Source: an uncultured Eubacteriales bacterium (GTDB taxonomy: Bacteria; Bacillota; Clostridia; Oscillospirales; Acutalibacteraceae). From it: a DNA stretch of 64,000 bases. This document shows, piece after piece, positions 16,605 to 25,073 of the stretch; positions within the stretch are counted from its first letter, which is position 1; every line of letters begins with the position of its first letter. A program made the position numbers and the translations under genes. The stretch covers positions 19,870 to 83,869 of the forward strand of contig CAKSYX010000005.1 of assembly GCA_934525065.1 (NCBI GenBank), read 5' to 3'. The notes beneath the pieces were generated by a model. The model saw only the letters and a list, made by a program, of their open reading frames with translations, searched no databases and had not been told where the DNA came from.

Positions 16605-17537
16605 ATGGCTGTTAAAAAAGAATTCTTTTTCCCCTCGGTTTCCGGCCTTGCCGATATTCATGCCTGCTCCTTTTTCCCTGAGGATAAGGAAAGCGTAAAG
16701 GCTGTTATTCAAATCGCGCACGGAATGGCAGAGCACCTTGAGCGTTATGAAAAATTTGCCGGTGTGCTTTGCGAAAACGGCTTTGCCGTTTATATCAACG
16801 ACCATCTCGGCCACGGAAAGAGCGTCAAAAACGACGATGAACTCGGCTATTTCGGCGAAAAGGACGGTTGGAAGAACTTTATTGACGACTGCCATCAGCT
16901 GATGCAGATTGCAAAAAAAGAGAACCCCGGAAAGCCGTATATCTTCTTTGGCCATTCAATGGGATCCTTCGTTGCCCGCGAATTCACAAAATGCTACGCA
17001 GAGAAACTGAGCGGAGCCGTTTTCTGCGGAACGGCAGGCCCCAACCCGGCGGCCGGAGCGGGAATCGCCGTTGCAAAGCTTATCGGAAAAATGAAGGGCT
17101 CTCATTACCGCAGCAAGTTCATTGATAACCTTGCCTTCGGAACCTATAACAAGCAGTTTGAAGGAAGAACAAACTTTGACTGGCTTACAAGAGACAACGA
17201 TGAGGTTGACAAATACATTGCCGATAAATACTGCGGATTTTTGTTCACGGCTTACGGCTACCGCGATATGTTCTCGCTGCTTTCGCGCGTTTCAAGCAAA
17301 AAGTGGGCTGAGGAGTATTCAAAGAAGCTTCCGGTTCTTCTCATCTCCGGTTCAAAGGACCCCGTCGGCGCGAACGGAAAGGGTGTTGAGAAGGTTTTCA
17401 ATATGCTCAAAGACGCCGGAAAGAACAATGTCACCATGCATCTTTATGAGGACGCAAGGCATGAAATTCTCAACGAATCAAAATGCTTTGACAAAGTATG
17501 CAAAGATGTGATAGACTGGGCTGACAGTGTTTTATAA
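16605..17537 (+). CDS. Alpha/beta hydrolase, monoacylglycerol-lipase/lysophospholipase type
   Basis: 310 residues from the ATG at 16605, 7 bases after GGAGG; the frame upstream to 16527 lacks a site. The motifs of this family are in order: IAHGMAEHLERY near residue 40, DHLGHGKS near 70, the nucleophile elbow FGHSMGS near 120 with Ser in the middle, the acidic residue in SGSKDPVG near 252, and the catalytic His in YEDARHEILNE near 287. It probably cleaves acylglycerols or lysophospholipids in the cytoplasm; there is no signal peptide. Confidence 0.87.
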   Translation: MAVKKEFFFPSVSGLADIHACSFFPEDKESVKAVIQIAHGMAEHLERYEKFAGVLCENGFAVYINDHLGHGKSVKNDDELGYFGEKDGWKNFIDDCHQLMQIAKKENPGKPYIFFGHSMGSFVAREFTKCYAEKLSGAVFCGTAGPNPAAGAGIAVAKLIGKMKGSHYRSKFIDNLAFGTYNKQFEGRTNFDWLTRDNDEVDKYIADKYCGFLFTAYGYRDMFSLLSRVSSKKWAEEYSKKLPVLLISGSKDPVGANGKGVEKVFNMLKDAGKNNVTMHLYEDARHEILNESKCFDKVCKDVIDWADSVL

Positions 17538-17555
17538 ATAATTTAGATAATATTT

Positions 17556-17585
17556 CGGACTGTCGTTTTCGGCAGTCCGTTTTTT
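17556..17585 (+). terminator. Terminator of the hydrolase gene
   Basis: CGGACTGTCG-TTTT-CGGCAGTCCG followed by six T. It ends 14 bases before the next start codon, so it could also attenuate read-through into the GH36-like gene. Confidence 0.85.
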
Positions 17586-17599
17586 AACAGGAGGAGTAT

Positions 17600-20251
17600 A
17601 TGCCGACAGCAATTGAAAAAGAGCGGATAATAATTGAAAACGACTTCCTCTCAAAAGGACTTGAAATCAAAAAGGGAAAAATTGCTTCTTCCTTTGTCTT
17701 GAACAAGCTGACAGGCGAAACTTTTTCTGCCCTTGACGGCTCGGAGGAGTTCAAGCTTCGCTTTCTTCGCACGCTCGGCGGAGAGTATGTTTGCGCGAGT
17801 GAGCTTAAAATCAGCTCCGCCGTGAGCGAAAAGACCGAAAGCGGAGAAAAGCTTGTTATTCGCTTCAAAAATTTCTCCGTCAAAGGCGGAAAACTCGGGT
17901 TGAGCCTTGTTTTTGAACTCGGAAGGCTTGACCGATTTCTCAAAAAGAGCCTTATTTTTGAAACACCCGACCCCGATTGCCGCGCTGTTATTGACTATGT
18001 TGACTTTGAGCCGTTCGCCGTGCCCGATGTTTCAAGAGCGTCATACCTTCCGAAGCAGGGAAAAAGTCAGATCGGCGGCTTTGCGCTTTCTCTCGGACAA
18101 CCGGTGTTTTACGGCTCGCTCGTTTTCGGCTGTGAGTTCCCGGGCTGCGAAAACAACTTTGAAAACGGCTCTCTTTTTGTTCGCTGGTATTGCGGAAAGC
18201 CGCTTTCGCGTCTGCTCAAAAAGGGCAGGTATGAAACCTATAAAGCCGTTTGCCTTGTCTGTTCGGGTGACTCGGACGACACAAGACGAATTGAGTTTTA
18301 CGATTATATCAGAAAAATCTCCCGTCCGCTTGAACTGAGAACCCAGTATAATTCATGGTATGACCATATGTTGAATATCAGCGCGGAAAACATTGAGACC
18401 TCCTTTCTTGAAATCGACAAGGGTCTTACCGCCGTCGGAGCAAGGGAGCTTGACTGCTTTGTTGTTGACGACGGCTGGAATGATTATAGCAAGGACTTCT
18501 GGTGCTTCAACAGCAAGTTCCCGAATGAGCTTTATCCGTCCTGCTCGCTTGCGAAGGCTCTCGGCTCTTCGTTCGGCCTTTGGCTCGGCCCAAGGGGCGG
18601 TTATACGCTTGACACGGTGAAGTTTGCCCGCTGCGTTGAAAAGGGCGGCAACGGTTTTCTCAACCGCCGTGCTCGTGACATCTGCGTTGCGAGTGAAAAA
18701 TATGTTGACAAGCTGAGCAGCCTTATGCTTGACTATGAGGACCGTTTTTCGCTCTCCTATTGGAAGCTTGACGGTTTTGCCAACAAGCCCTGCCGAAGCA
18801 AAAACCACGACCACGCCGCAGGCGGAAAAAACGATATGTATTATTACAGCGAGCTTTGGGAAAGATGGATAACGGTCTTTTCCGCTCTCCAAAAGAACGC
18901 AAGGGGGAGAATGTTCATTAACCTGACCTGTTACGCTCCGCCGAGCCCGTGGTTTTTGCAGTACGTCAATTCTGTCTGGATGCAGAACAGCCTTGATATC
19001 GGCTTTCTTGAAAAAGCACCGGACGGAAAAAAGCTTTCCGCTTCAAAAAAGGACAAGGCTCTTTCCTACCGCGACGATATGTACTATGATTTTTACCGTG
19101 AGCGCGGCTTTTGCTTTCCGCCTTCAAATCTTTATAATCATGACCCGATCTATGGCCATGAGGCAAGGATGGAGATGACGGACGGGCAGTTCAGGGAGTA
19201 CCTTTTCACCAATGCCGCAAGGGGAACTTCGTTTTGGGAGCTTTACTTCAGCTATGACATGATGAATGAAGCAAAGTGGCGCATCACGAACTGCGTGCTT
19301 TCCTTTGTGCGCGAGAATCTTCGGCTTTTTGCCCGTACCGTGATGTTCGGAGGAAGGCCGTCGTTTCTTCAGGTATACGGCTTCGGCGGCTTTGACGGAA
19401 ATGAAGGCATAGTCACGCTGCGCAATCCATCGCCGGAAAGCGCCGAATATACGCTCAGACTTGACCGTTCTGTCGGAGCGGACGAACGTCTGGTCTGCGC
19501 TTCGCTCGTTACTGTTCTGCCGTATTCCGCCGCGGGAAAAGACGGCTCATACAGCTTTGGAGATACATTGAAGCTGAGCCTTTCTCCGTTTGAAACGCGC
19601 GTTCTTCATTTCGGAAAGAACCAAAAAGCAATTGAGGCAGCCTATTGCAAAGCGAAGAGCGAAAACACGCTTGAGGTCATGTTCAACCAGACGGTGAATG
19701 TCGAAGCTCTTTCCTGTGAGCAGGCCGCAATATCCGATGTAAAGCTGCTTGACGATTACAGAAGCGTACTCGTCACATTTGAAAAGCGGTTTGAAAGGCT
19801 TAACAAGGTTACGCTTTCAAACGTAAAAGATCTCCTCGGAAATGAGGGCAGTGCCGAGGCTGAATTCACATATTATGAGGGCGGCATCATCAAAGACGCG
19901 CCGATAGTCGGCTCGGCGGATTTTTCCGTTCAGGTCACGCTTGAATCGGAGGAGGACGGTGTACTTTATGCTCAGGACGATGAGCTTTCTTTGAGCATTC
20001 AGAACGGCTTTGTTTATTTCAAGGTCGGAGAAAAAACGCTCGCTTCAACGCGTACCGTCCGCGACTGCGTTCAGCTTTGCGCCGTGAGGGAGCGCAACGG
20101 ACTTTTGAAGCTTTATTTTGACAAAAAGCCCGAATGTGCCGCAAGGCCGTATGAAGAAAAACCGCACCGCCTTGAAGGCAAAAAGCAGCAGTTCAGAAGC
20201 AGGGGAAGGGTTCGCCTGTTTGACCGCGCTCTTGCATACGATGAGGTATAA
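17600..20251 (+). CDS. GH36-like glycoside hydrolase (alpha-galactosidase-related), with C-terminal LamG-like region
   Basis: 883 residues, no signal peptide, so a cytoplasmic enzyme. A beta-rich N-terminal domain (1-245) precedes a TIM-barrel with TQYNSWYDH near residue 250, DCFVVDDGWND near 288 and SYWKLDGF near 393. In GH36/GH31 enzymes the Asp of K-x-D (here KLD) is the nucleophile. The barrel ends near 560 and is followed by a beta-sandwich, then a region (about 775-883) resembling a concanavalin/LamG fold (DFSVQVTLESEEDG...FDRALAYDEV). The extra C-terminal module is unusual for an intracellular enzyme. The start follows GGAGGAG. A dispersed repeat that ends in a terminator-like hairpin follows the stop directly. 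The exact substrate cannot be told. Confidence 0.75.
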   Translation: MPTAIEKERIIIENDFLSKGLEIKKGKIASSFVLNKLTGETFSALDGSEEFKLRFLRTLGGEYVCASELKISSAVSEKTESGEKLVIRFKNFSVKGGKLGLSLVFELGRLDRFLKKSLIFETPDPDCRAVIDYVDFEPFAVPDVSRASYLPKQGKSQIGGFALSLGQPVFYGSLVFGCEFPGCENNFENGSLFVRWYCGKPLSRLLKKGRYETYKAVCLVCSGDSDDTRRIEFYDYIRKISRPLELRTQYNSWYDHMLNISAENIETSFLEIDKGLTAVGARELDCFVVDDGWNDYSKDFWCFNSKFPNELYPSCSLAKALGSSFGLWLGPRGGYTLDTVKFARCVEKGGNGFLNRRARDICVASEKYVDKLSSLMLDYEDRFSLSYWKLDGFANKPCRSKNHDHAAGGKNDMYYYSELWERWITVFSALQKNARGRMFINLTCYAPPSPWFLQYVNSVWMQNSLDIGFLEKAPDGKKLSASKKDKALSYRDDMYYDFYRERGFCFPPSNLYNHDPIYGHEARMEMTDGQFREYLFTNAARGTSFWELYFSYDMMNEAKWRITNCVLSFVRENLRLFARTVMFGGRPSFLQVYGFGGFDGNEGIVTLRNPSPESAEYTLRLDRSVGADERLVCASLVTVLPYSAAGKDGSYSFGDTLKLSLSPFETRVLHFGKNQKAIEAAYCKAKSENTLEVMFNQTVNVEALSCEQAAISDVKLLDDYRSVLVTFEKRFERLNKVTLSNVKDLLGNEGSAEAEFTYYEGGIIKDAPIVGSADFSVQVTLESEEDGVLYAQDDELSLSIQNGFVYFKVGEKTLASTRTVRDCVQLCAVRERNGLLKLYFDKKPECAARPYEEKPHRLEGKKQQFRSRGRVRLFDRALAYDEV

Positions 20252-20265
20252 AAAAATATAAAAGG

Positions 20266-20370
20266 GGGCTGTCGCATTTAGCGCAGACCAAAGAGCAAAA
20301 CAAAAAGAAAAAGACTGTATTTCACGAAGCTTATCAAAACCGAGGCTTCCTATGAAATATAGTCTTTTTT
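20266..20370 (+). repeat. Dispersed repeat, copy 1 (complete), ending in a terminator-like hairpin
   Basis: A small hairpin CTGTCGC-ATTTA-GCGCAG (20269-20286) is followed by an A-rich linker and then a long hairpin: AAAGACTGTATTTCA (20310-20324) pairs with TGAAATATAGTCTTT (20353-20367), with GAAGC/GCTTC inside, and a T-run. The 77 bases 20269-20345 match 63924-64000 with one difference. The element stands just past the GH36-like stop codon and between it and the converging ATP-grasp gene, so it probably terminates transcription. Confidence 0.85.
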
Positions 20371-20420
20371 TATTGATGGAATCTAAAAATAATTTTGCTC
20401 TTTTAAGCGTTTTTTGTGTT

Positions 20421-21284
20421 TCAAACTTTTTTCATTATTTTTTCAATGTACCGCGAAAATTCCTTGGCGGCGTCGGGACCGCTTGTTTTGTAAAGCATCC
20501 GCGTTCCGACAACGTCCTCAACCTCGTTGAAAACAAAGCTTTCTCCATCAAAAAGAAAATCTATGCCGATAAAATCCGGCGTGCGGGAAAGACGGCTCAG
20601 AACCTCTTTCACAGCAAAAATCAAAGCATCGTTCACTTCAAAGGACCGAACGCTTCCGCCGAGGGAAAAGTTGCTTTTGAACGCGCCCGGCTCCGGTGTT
20701 CGCAAAACTGCGCCGAGAATTTCACCGCCCAAAACATATACCCGAAGGTCGCTCGAACCTAAAAGCGGCTTTTGAAGAAGAAGGCCTTCCGAGCCGAGAA
20801 GCTGAAGCTTTTCTTCTAGCTCGGCTTCGTTTTGAAGGAGAAAAACTTCTTTTCCTCCGTGGCCGTCCGCCGATTTGAGCACGCAGGGAAAACCGAAGCT
20901 TTTTGCGCTCTCAATGTCAAAAAAGCTCTTTTTGAAAAACGCCGTTTTCATTATCGGTATCCGCGAACCGGCAACGGCAAGGTATGTTTTGCGCTTGTCG
21001 TTGCAAAGGGAGGATGTCTCATATGAATTGAAAACCCGTGTTCCGCTTTTTTCAAGAATGAGCGACAAAAGCGGAAAAATCGAACGGTTCACCGCAAAAT
21101 CCGGCGCGGAAATCGGCTTTGCCGGATGTTCAAAAAACGTCCCTTTTTCGTCCGAACCGAAAATCAGCTCTTCGGCAAAAAGTAGCTTCATTTCGCAGAA
21201 CGCCGAGCAGTTTTTCAAAATCTCTTCTGCAAACCATTTGTTTTTTTTATATTGTTTTTTGTCGTAGATCAGCCAGCCTGTCAT
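20421..21284 (-). CDS. ATP-grasp ligase, RimK-like (second of a pair)
   Basis: 287 residues. The ATP-grasp core is visible: FGFPCVLKSADGHGGKEVFL (Lys and glycine-rich loop, near residue 135), LLLQKPLLGSSDLRVYVLGG near 170-190, and GIDFLFDGESFVFNEVEDVV near 243-262, which carries the metal ligands. The N-x-N of the family motif is not kept (NEVEDVVG in place of EVNSNP), so the metal site is altered. RimK-like enzymes join an amino acid to a peptide or cofactor through an acyl-phosphate; the acceptor here is unknown. It starts within the stop of its paralogue (ATGA overlap), so the two are coupled. Confidence 0.8.
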   Translation of the reverse strand: MTGWLIYDKKQYKKNKWFAEEILKNCSAFCEMKLLFAEELIFGSDEKGTFFEHPAKPISAPDFAVNRSIFPLLSLILEKSGTRVFNSYETSSLCNDKRKTYLAVAGSRIPIMKTAFFKKSFFDIESAKSFGFPCVLKSADGHGGKEVFLLQNEAELEEKLQLLGSEGLLLQKPLLGSSDLRVYVLGGEILGAVLRTPEPGAFKSNFSLGGSVRSFEVNDALIFAVKEVLSRLSRTPDFIGIDFLFDGESFVFNEVEDVVGTRMLYKTSGPDAAKEFSRYIEKIMKKV

Positions 21285-22153
21285 TGATTTTCAACCTTTT
21301 CTTTGATGTATCTCAAAATTATTTCGCTCATGTCAACGCCGGTGCAGTCGAGTGAGCTTTTGAAGTGCGGATTTGAATTGACCTCGCAGACAAGCGGCCT
21401 TCCGCCCTCGCCGAAGAGCACATCGACCCCGGCAAAGTCAAGTCCGAGCGCGCGGCAGGCGGCAACGGCAATTTTCTTTGTTTCCTCGTTCGGCTCAAAG
21501 CTTTCGGCCGTTCCGCCGTTTGAAATGTTTGAGCGGAAGTCGCCGTTTACGCTGTGCCGAAGCATAGAACAGACGGCACAGTCGCCGACAACGTTGATTC
21601 TCACGTCCTTCCCGAAGCTTGCTTCAACGAATTTTTGAAGCAGGAAGCCTTTGCTGCCGAAGCTGTCAACAAGCGAAAACAGCTCGTTTTCATTTTGAAC
21701 AAGGCTCACCTGCTGACCGAACGAGCCGTAAAGCTCCTTGACGACCACGGGGTAGCCGGTTTCTGCGGTGATGCTTTTCAAAAAAGCCTTGTCGGTGTAT
21801 CCTACGCCTTCGTAAGTCAGCGGCGCGGTAAAGGTCGGCGGTGTCGGCACTCCGGCTTTTTGAAGGAGCAGGGCAGTGTAGGCTTTGTTGTCGCAGTAAT
21901 AGATTGCGTCGGCCGAGTTGAAAACTCTGAAGCCCGCGCTTTCAAGCATTTTTGCAAGAAGAACGTCCTTGTCCCAAAAGAGGACGAAATCGCAGTCAAG
22001 CCTTTTCACAAAGTCGATATTATGAAGGATATCTCCGGATTTGATGACGGAAAGCTCAATGCCCTCTTTCTTCGCGGAAAGCTCAAGCATTGAATATATT
22101 CCGAAGAACTTTTTGCTTTCCAAAAAATTGTTGATGACCAATATGCCTTTCAA
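21281..22153 (-). CDS. ATP-grasp ligase, RimK-like (first of a pair)
   Basis: 290 residues from a TTG at 22153 placed 8 bases after GGAG, giving MKGILVINNF; the longer frame has no site. The ATP-grasp motifs are intact: TGYPVVVKELYGSFGQQVSL near residue 130, FLLQKFVEASFGKDVRINVV, the R of MLRHS, and DFAGVDVLFGEGGRPLVCEV followed by NSNPHF with the canonical Glu and Asn metal ligands. It is clearly homologous to the next gene. Likely role: ATP-dependent ligation of an amino acid to a carboxylate on a peptide or small molecule (family knowledge); no precursor peptide or obvious substrate gene is adjacent. Confidence 0.82.
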   Translation of the reverse strand: MKGILVINNFLESKKFFGIYSMLELSAKKEGIELSVIKSGDILHNIDFVKRLDCDFVLFWDKDVLLAKMLESAGFRVFNSADAIYYCDNKAYTALLLQKAGVPTPPTFTAPLTYEGVGYTDKAFLKSITAETGYPVVVKELYGSFGQQVSLVQNENELFSLVDSFGSKGFLLQKFVEASFGKDVRINVVGDCAVCSMLRHSVNGDFRSNISNGGTAESFEPNEETKKIAVAACRALGLDFAGVDVLFGEGGRPLVCEVNSNPHFKSSLDCTGVDMSEIILRYIKEKVENQ

Positions 22154-22247
22154 ATTTTTTGCTCCTTTATGTTGATTTCTGTCTGATTGCAAGAATGAAA
22201 TTTCTCACGCCATGCTGCAGCCGGGCAGGGCGTGACGGCGGTTCTTT

Positions 22248-22796
22248 TTACGGTTCCTCTGCTATCTTGGTGATATTTGCAATGATGAACCGCTGTGCAT
22301 CGGCGTTGTAGATATTTTTCTTATACTCTCTTCCATTAAGACTTGTTCCGTCAACGGTGAAAATTCCGATTGTTCCGCCTTTTTCCGTGGCCTCCCTGCT
22401 GCGTGCGCCCGCGCGTATGTTTTCAACGAGGTAGCCCTCCTTGACGAGCCACGATGAAATTTTTGAAGCAGAGACCTTTTTCACTCCTTCGTCAAGGACA
22501 GCCGCAATGCGCTTTGAAATTTCCGAAACGCCGACCGGAGTTTCGGAGACCTCAACCATTCCGAGCTGTTCTTCGGTGATTCTGAACGGTGCGCCTTTTA
22601 TAACAGTCTTTTTGATTTCGCCGCCGTTGTCAATTACCTTTTGGAGCACTCCGGAAACATAGAACAGACAGCGGCTGATTCTGACGTTGTTTATAACGCT
22701 GTCCTCGGAAATACTTCCGTCTGTTATCGGGTCGATTCCGTTGGCGAGCTTTTCAATATACATTTTTGCGCGTTCAAGAGTTTCAAGTTCCGTCAT
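22248..22796 (-). CDS. Unrecognised conserved-looking protein, 182 aa
   Basis: Starts at the ATG at 22796 (MTELETLERAKMYIEKLANG) after AAGGAGAAAAAAC. It is mixed helical, with no signal or membrane segment. The middle (SETPVGVSEISKRIAAVLDE...KKVSASKISSWLVKEGYL) looks like a winged-helix segment, so it may bind DNA. The C-terminal part is GTIGIFTVDGTSLNGREYKK. I do not assign a family. It stands alone between the ATP-grasp pair and a hydrolase, with a terminator just upstream of it. Confidence 0.7.
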   Translation of the reverse strand: MTELETLERAKMYIEKLANGIDPITDGSISEDSVINNVRISRCLFYVSGVLQKVIDNGGEIKKTVIKGAPFRITEEQLGMVEVSETPVGVSEISKRIAAVLDEGVKKVSASKISSWLVKEGYLVENIRAGARSREATEKGGTIGIFTVDGTSLNGREYKKNIYNADAQRFIIANITKIAEEP

Positions 22797-22820
22797 GTTT
22801 TTTCTCCTTTTCATCTAAGT

Positions 22821-22856
22821 AAAAAGACCGCCGCGTCCTGACCGGAAGCGGCGGCC
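22821..22856 (-). terminator. Terminator of the secreted hydrolase gene
   Basis: Minus strand GGCCGCCGC and GCGGCGGTC pair, followed by TTTTT, 10 bases past the stop at 22867. Confidence 0.85.
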
Positions 22857-22866
22857 GAATGTTTTT

Positions 22867-23802
22867 TCAGGCGCATTTTGCCATGACAGGCAGCGTCAGT
22901 GCGGCGCTTTCGCTGCTGTTGAATTCCATCATCATGTGACCGCCTTCCTTAACGGTGAAATGCTCGCTGTCCTTCGGAGCGGCGGCAAGAACTGCGTCAA
23001 GGTTCTTTGCGTTCGCAACGCGGTCATTCTTTGCGGTGACTATAACAACAGGCATCTCCAAAGCGGAGAATTTTTCAAAGTCAGTTCCCCTTGTGTGCGA
23101 GGTCATGACTGCAATGCCTTTGCCCGTTCCGTCAAGTCTCAACGGCGCGGCAATTCTCAAAACGTCATAGCCTTTTGCATATTCCTTGTCGCTGAAGCTC
23201 ATTTCAACCATCGGAGTAAAGATGAACGAAAACGAAGAGCCGATTTTGAAAAGGCCGCCGAAAAGAGAAAGAACATATTTGTTCGTCATAAGGCTTTTCA
23301 TGAGGGGAGAGGCCTCCCTGCTCGTCTGCGGAGCAAAAAGAACAAGGCCGGCAATGCTCTGCGGGTGATCGGTGGCAACATTGATTGCAATTCCGCCGCC
23401 CATTGAATGACCGCCGAGAATCCAGCGGCCGCCGAGGTTTTCCATGAGGGCATAGACAACGTCCTCACGGCTCATGAGCTCTGTCTCGGTCGTCTCACGG
23501 CTTGAATAGCCGAAATTCGGCAGATCGACCGTGACAACGTAATAGCCGTTTTCGGCGTATTTTTCGGCAAGACCTTCAAAAGAAGCGGTTGAAAGCCCAA
23601 AGCCGTGGAGGAGCATTACGCCGGGGTGAGCCGAGCGTTCGCCGTATGTTCTGTAGTGAAGGTTATAGTCTCCGATTTCAAAAAATTCACTGTTTGAAAA
23701 AGGAACCTTTTCGCCGACTGCGGCGAGGGAAATGACCGTTAAGCATGAGAGCGCAAAAACGAGCGCAAGAAGAAACGATGCAAATCTCTTTGTCTTTTTC
23801 AT
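22867..23802 (-). CDS. Secreted alpha/beta hydrolase
   Basis: 311 residues. A signal peptide (MKKTKRFASFLLALVFALSC, cleavage near LAAVG) comes first. The hydrolase motifs are VMLLHGFGLS near residue 63, the nucleophile elbow GGHSMGGG near 134, the acid in VTAKNDRVA near 258 and the His in VKEGGHMMMEF near 287. A hydrophobic cap region (LFGGLFKIGSSFSFIFTPMV) suits an esterase or lipase of lipophilic substrates. It is exported and possibly lipid-facing. Confidence 0.85.
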   Translation of the reverse strand: MKKTKRFASFLLALVFALSCLTVISLAAVGEKVPFSNSEFFEIGDYNLHYRTYGERSAHPGVMLLHGFGLSTASFEGLAEKYAENGYYVVTVDLPNFGYSSRETTETELMSREDVVYALMENLGGRWILGGHSMGGGIAINVATDHPQSIAGLVLFAPQTSREASPLMKSLMTNKYVLSLFGGLFKIGSSFSFIFTPMVEMSFSDKEYAKGYDVLRIAAPLRLDGTGKGIAVMTSHTRGTDFEKFSALEMPVVIVTAKNDRVANAKNLDAVLAAAPKDSEHFTVKEGGHMMMEFNSSESAALTLPVMAKCA

Positions 23803-23841
23803 TATATATCCATTCCTTTCTTTAAGTTTTTCGCTGTTTAT

Positions 23842-23870
23842 ATTTTAGCAGGGAAAAACGGCGTTGTCAA
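23842..23870 (-). promoter_or_regulatory. Promoter of the secreted hydrolase gene
   Basis: Minus strand TTGACA, spacer of 17, TAAAAT, about 40 bases before the ATG at 23802. Confidence 0.8.
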
Positions 23871-23889
23871 TCTTTGTTCCGAACTAATC

Positions 23890-23918
23890 TTGTTAATCGC
23901 TTCTGTTTGTGATATTAT
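23890..23918 (+). promoter_or_regulatory. Promoter of the pseudouridine synthase gene
   Basis: TTGTTA, spacer of 17, TATTAT, about 30 bases before the TTG start. It is divergent from the hydrolase promoter. Confidence 0.65.
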
Positions 23919-23950
23919 AGGTCAATCAACTATGAAAGAATGATTGAAAC

Positions 23951-24922
23951 TTGAAAAGCTTCACTGTGAAAAAGAATGACGCAGGAAAAAGGCTCGACGC
24001 CTTCCTTTCAAAAAGTCTTCCGAACCTTCCGAAGGCTCTTATGTATAAATACATCAGAAAAAAGCGAATTAAAATCAACTCAAAGCGCGCGGAAATTTCC
24101 ACCCGTCTGTGCGAAGGGGACGTTATTGACCTTTACATAAACGATGAGTTCTTTGAAAAAAGCAAAACGCGCTATGACTTCCTTTCCGCGTCGAAAAGCC
24201 TTGATGTTGTATATGAGGATGATAACATTATTTTGCTCAACAAAAAGGCCGGGCTTCTCTCTCACCCGGACAACAGCGAATATATTGATACGCTCATAAC
24301 GCGCGTCAAGCGATATCTTTTTGAAAAGGGCGAGTACGACCCGGAAAACGAAATGTCCTTTGCTCCGGCTCTCGTCAACCGTATTGACCGCAACACAAGC
24401 GGAATCGTAATTGCCGCAAAGACCGCAGAGGCTCTGCGCGTTCTCAACCAAAAAATGAAGGACAGGGAAATTCACAAGTTTTATCTTTGCGTTCTCCACG
24501 GAGCCCCGAAGGAAAAAAGCGGTATTCTCGAAGGCTACCTTGAAAAAAACGAAAGCAAAAACAAGGTCTTTGTTTCAAAAGGGCAGAAGGATAATTCAAA
24601 GCTCATCAGAACAAAGTATCGCGTTTTGAAAAGCAAAGCAGGCCTTTCCCTCGTTGAGGTTGAGCTTCTCACCGGCAGAACGCACCAGATCCGCGCCCAC
24701 TTTGCTTCAATCGGCCATCCGCTGCTCGGCGACGGAAAATACGGCAAAAATGAGCTGAACAAAAAAAGCGGACTCAAAAAGCAGTGCCTTTGCTCCTATA
24801 AGCTCATTTTCGACTTCACGACCGAAGCCGGCGGGCTTGAATACCTGAACGGCAGGGAGTTTGAACTCAAAAGCGTCTGGTTCAGAGACGGCTTTGAAGA
24901 GCTTTGCAAAGCCGAACAATAA
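23951..24922 (+). CDS. RluA/RluD-family RNA pseudouridine synthase
   Basis: 323 residues. An S4-like RNA-binding domain (about 1-75: KRLDAFLSKSLPNLPKALMY) precedes a PseudoU_synth_2 domain with VVYEDDNIILLNKKAGLLSH, the catalytic motif VNRIDRNTSGIVIAAK (Asp near residue 142) and LLTGRTHQIRAHFASIGHP. It isomerises uridines in rRNA or tRNA; which site cannot be told from the sequence. The start is a TTG with no good Shine-Dalgarno upstream, so the exact first codon is uncertain, but the family N-terminus (MKSFTVKKNDAGKRLD) fits. Confidence 0.88.
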   Translation: MKSFTVKKNDAGKRLDAFLSKSLPNLPKALMYKYIRKKRIKINSKRAEISTRLCEGDVIDLYINDEFFEKSKTRYDFLSASKSLDVVYEDDNIILLNKKAGLLSHPDNSEYIDTLITRVKRYLFEKGEYDPENEMSFAPALVNRIDRNTSGIVIAAKTAEALRVLNQKMKDREIHKFYLCVLHGAPKEKSGILEGYLEKNESKNKVFVSKGQKDNSKLIRTKYRVLKSKAGLSLVEVELLTGRTHQIRAHFASIGHPLLGDGKYGKNELNKKSGLKKQCLCSYKLIFDFTTEAGGLEYLNGREFELKSVWFRDGFEELCKAEQ

Positions 24923-24945
24923 AATTCTATGTTTTATCCTCACAA

Positions 24946-24992
24946 AAAACGCGGCCGATTTTTGTAACTGTCTACAAAAAAAGCCGCGTTTT
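24946..24992 (+). terminator. Terminator of the pseudouridine synthase gene
   Basis: AAAACGCGGC pairs with GCCGCGTTTT, and inside it TTTTTGTA pairs with TACAAAAA, making one long hairpin that ends in TTTT. Confidence 0.85.
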
Positions 24993-24993
24993 G

Positions 24994-25022
24994 TTGACTG
25001 CTTTCAAATTGGAGTTTATAAT
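24994..25022 (+). promoter_or_regulatory. Promoter of the sugar symporter gene
   Basis: TTGACT, spacer of 17, TATAAT, about 50 bases before the ATG. It begins right after the preceding terminator. Confidence 0.8.
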
Positions 25023-25073
25023 TGATATATTATATATGCCTGACGGAAGAAGGGCAGGTTCAGGAGTGATCTG

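Noticed and set aside
20421..22153. Graspetide (microviridin-like) biosynthesis by the two ATP-grasp enzymes
   Set aside because: No small precursor peptide with conserved core motifs and no dedicated transporter adjoin the pair; the protein at 22248 is 182 residues and not precursor-like.
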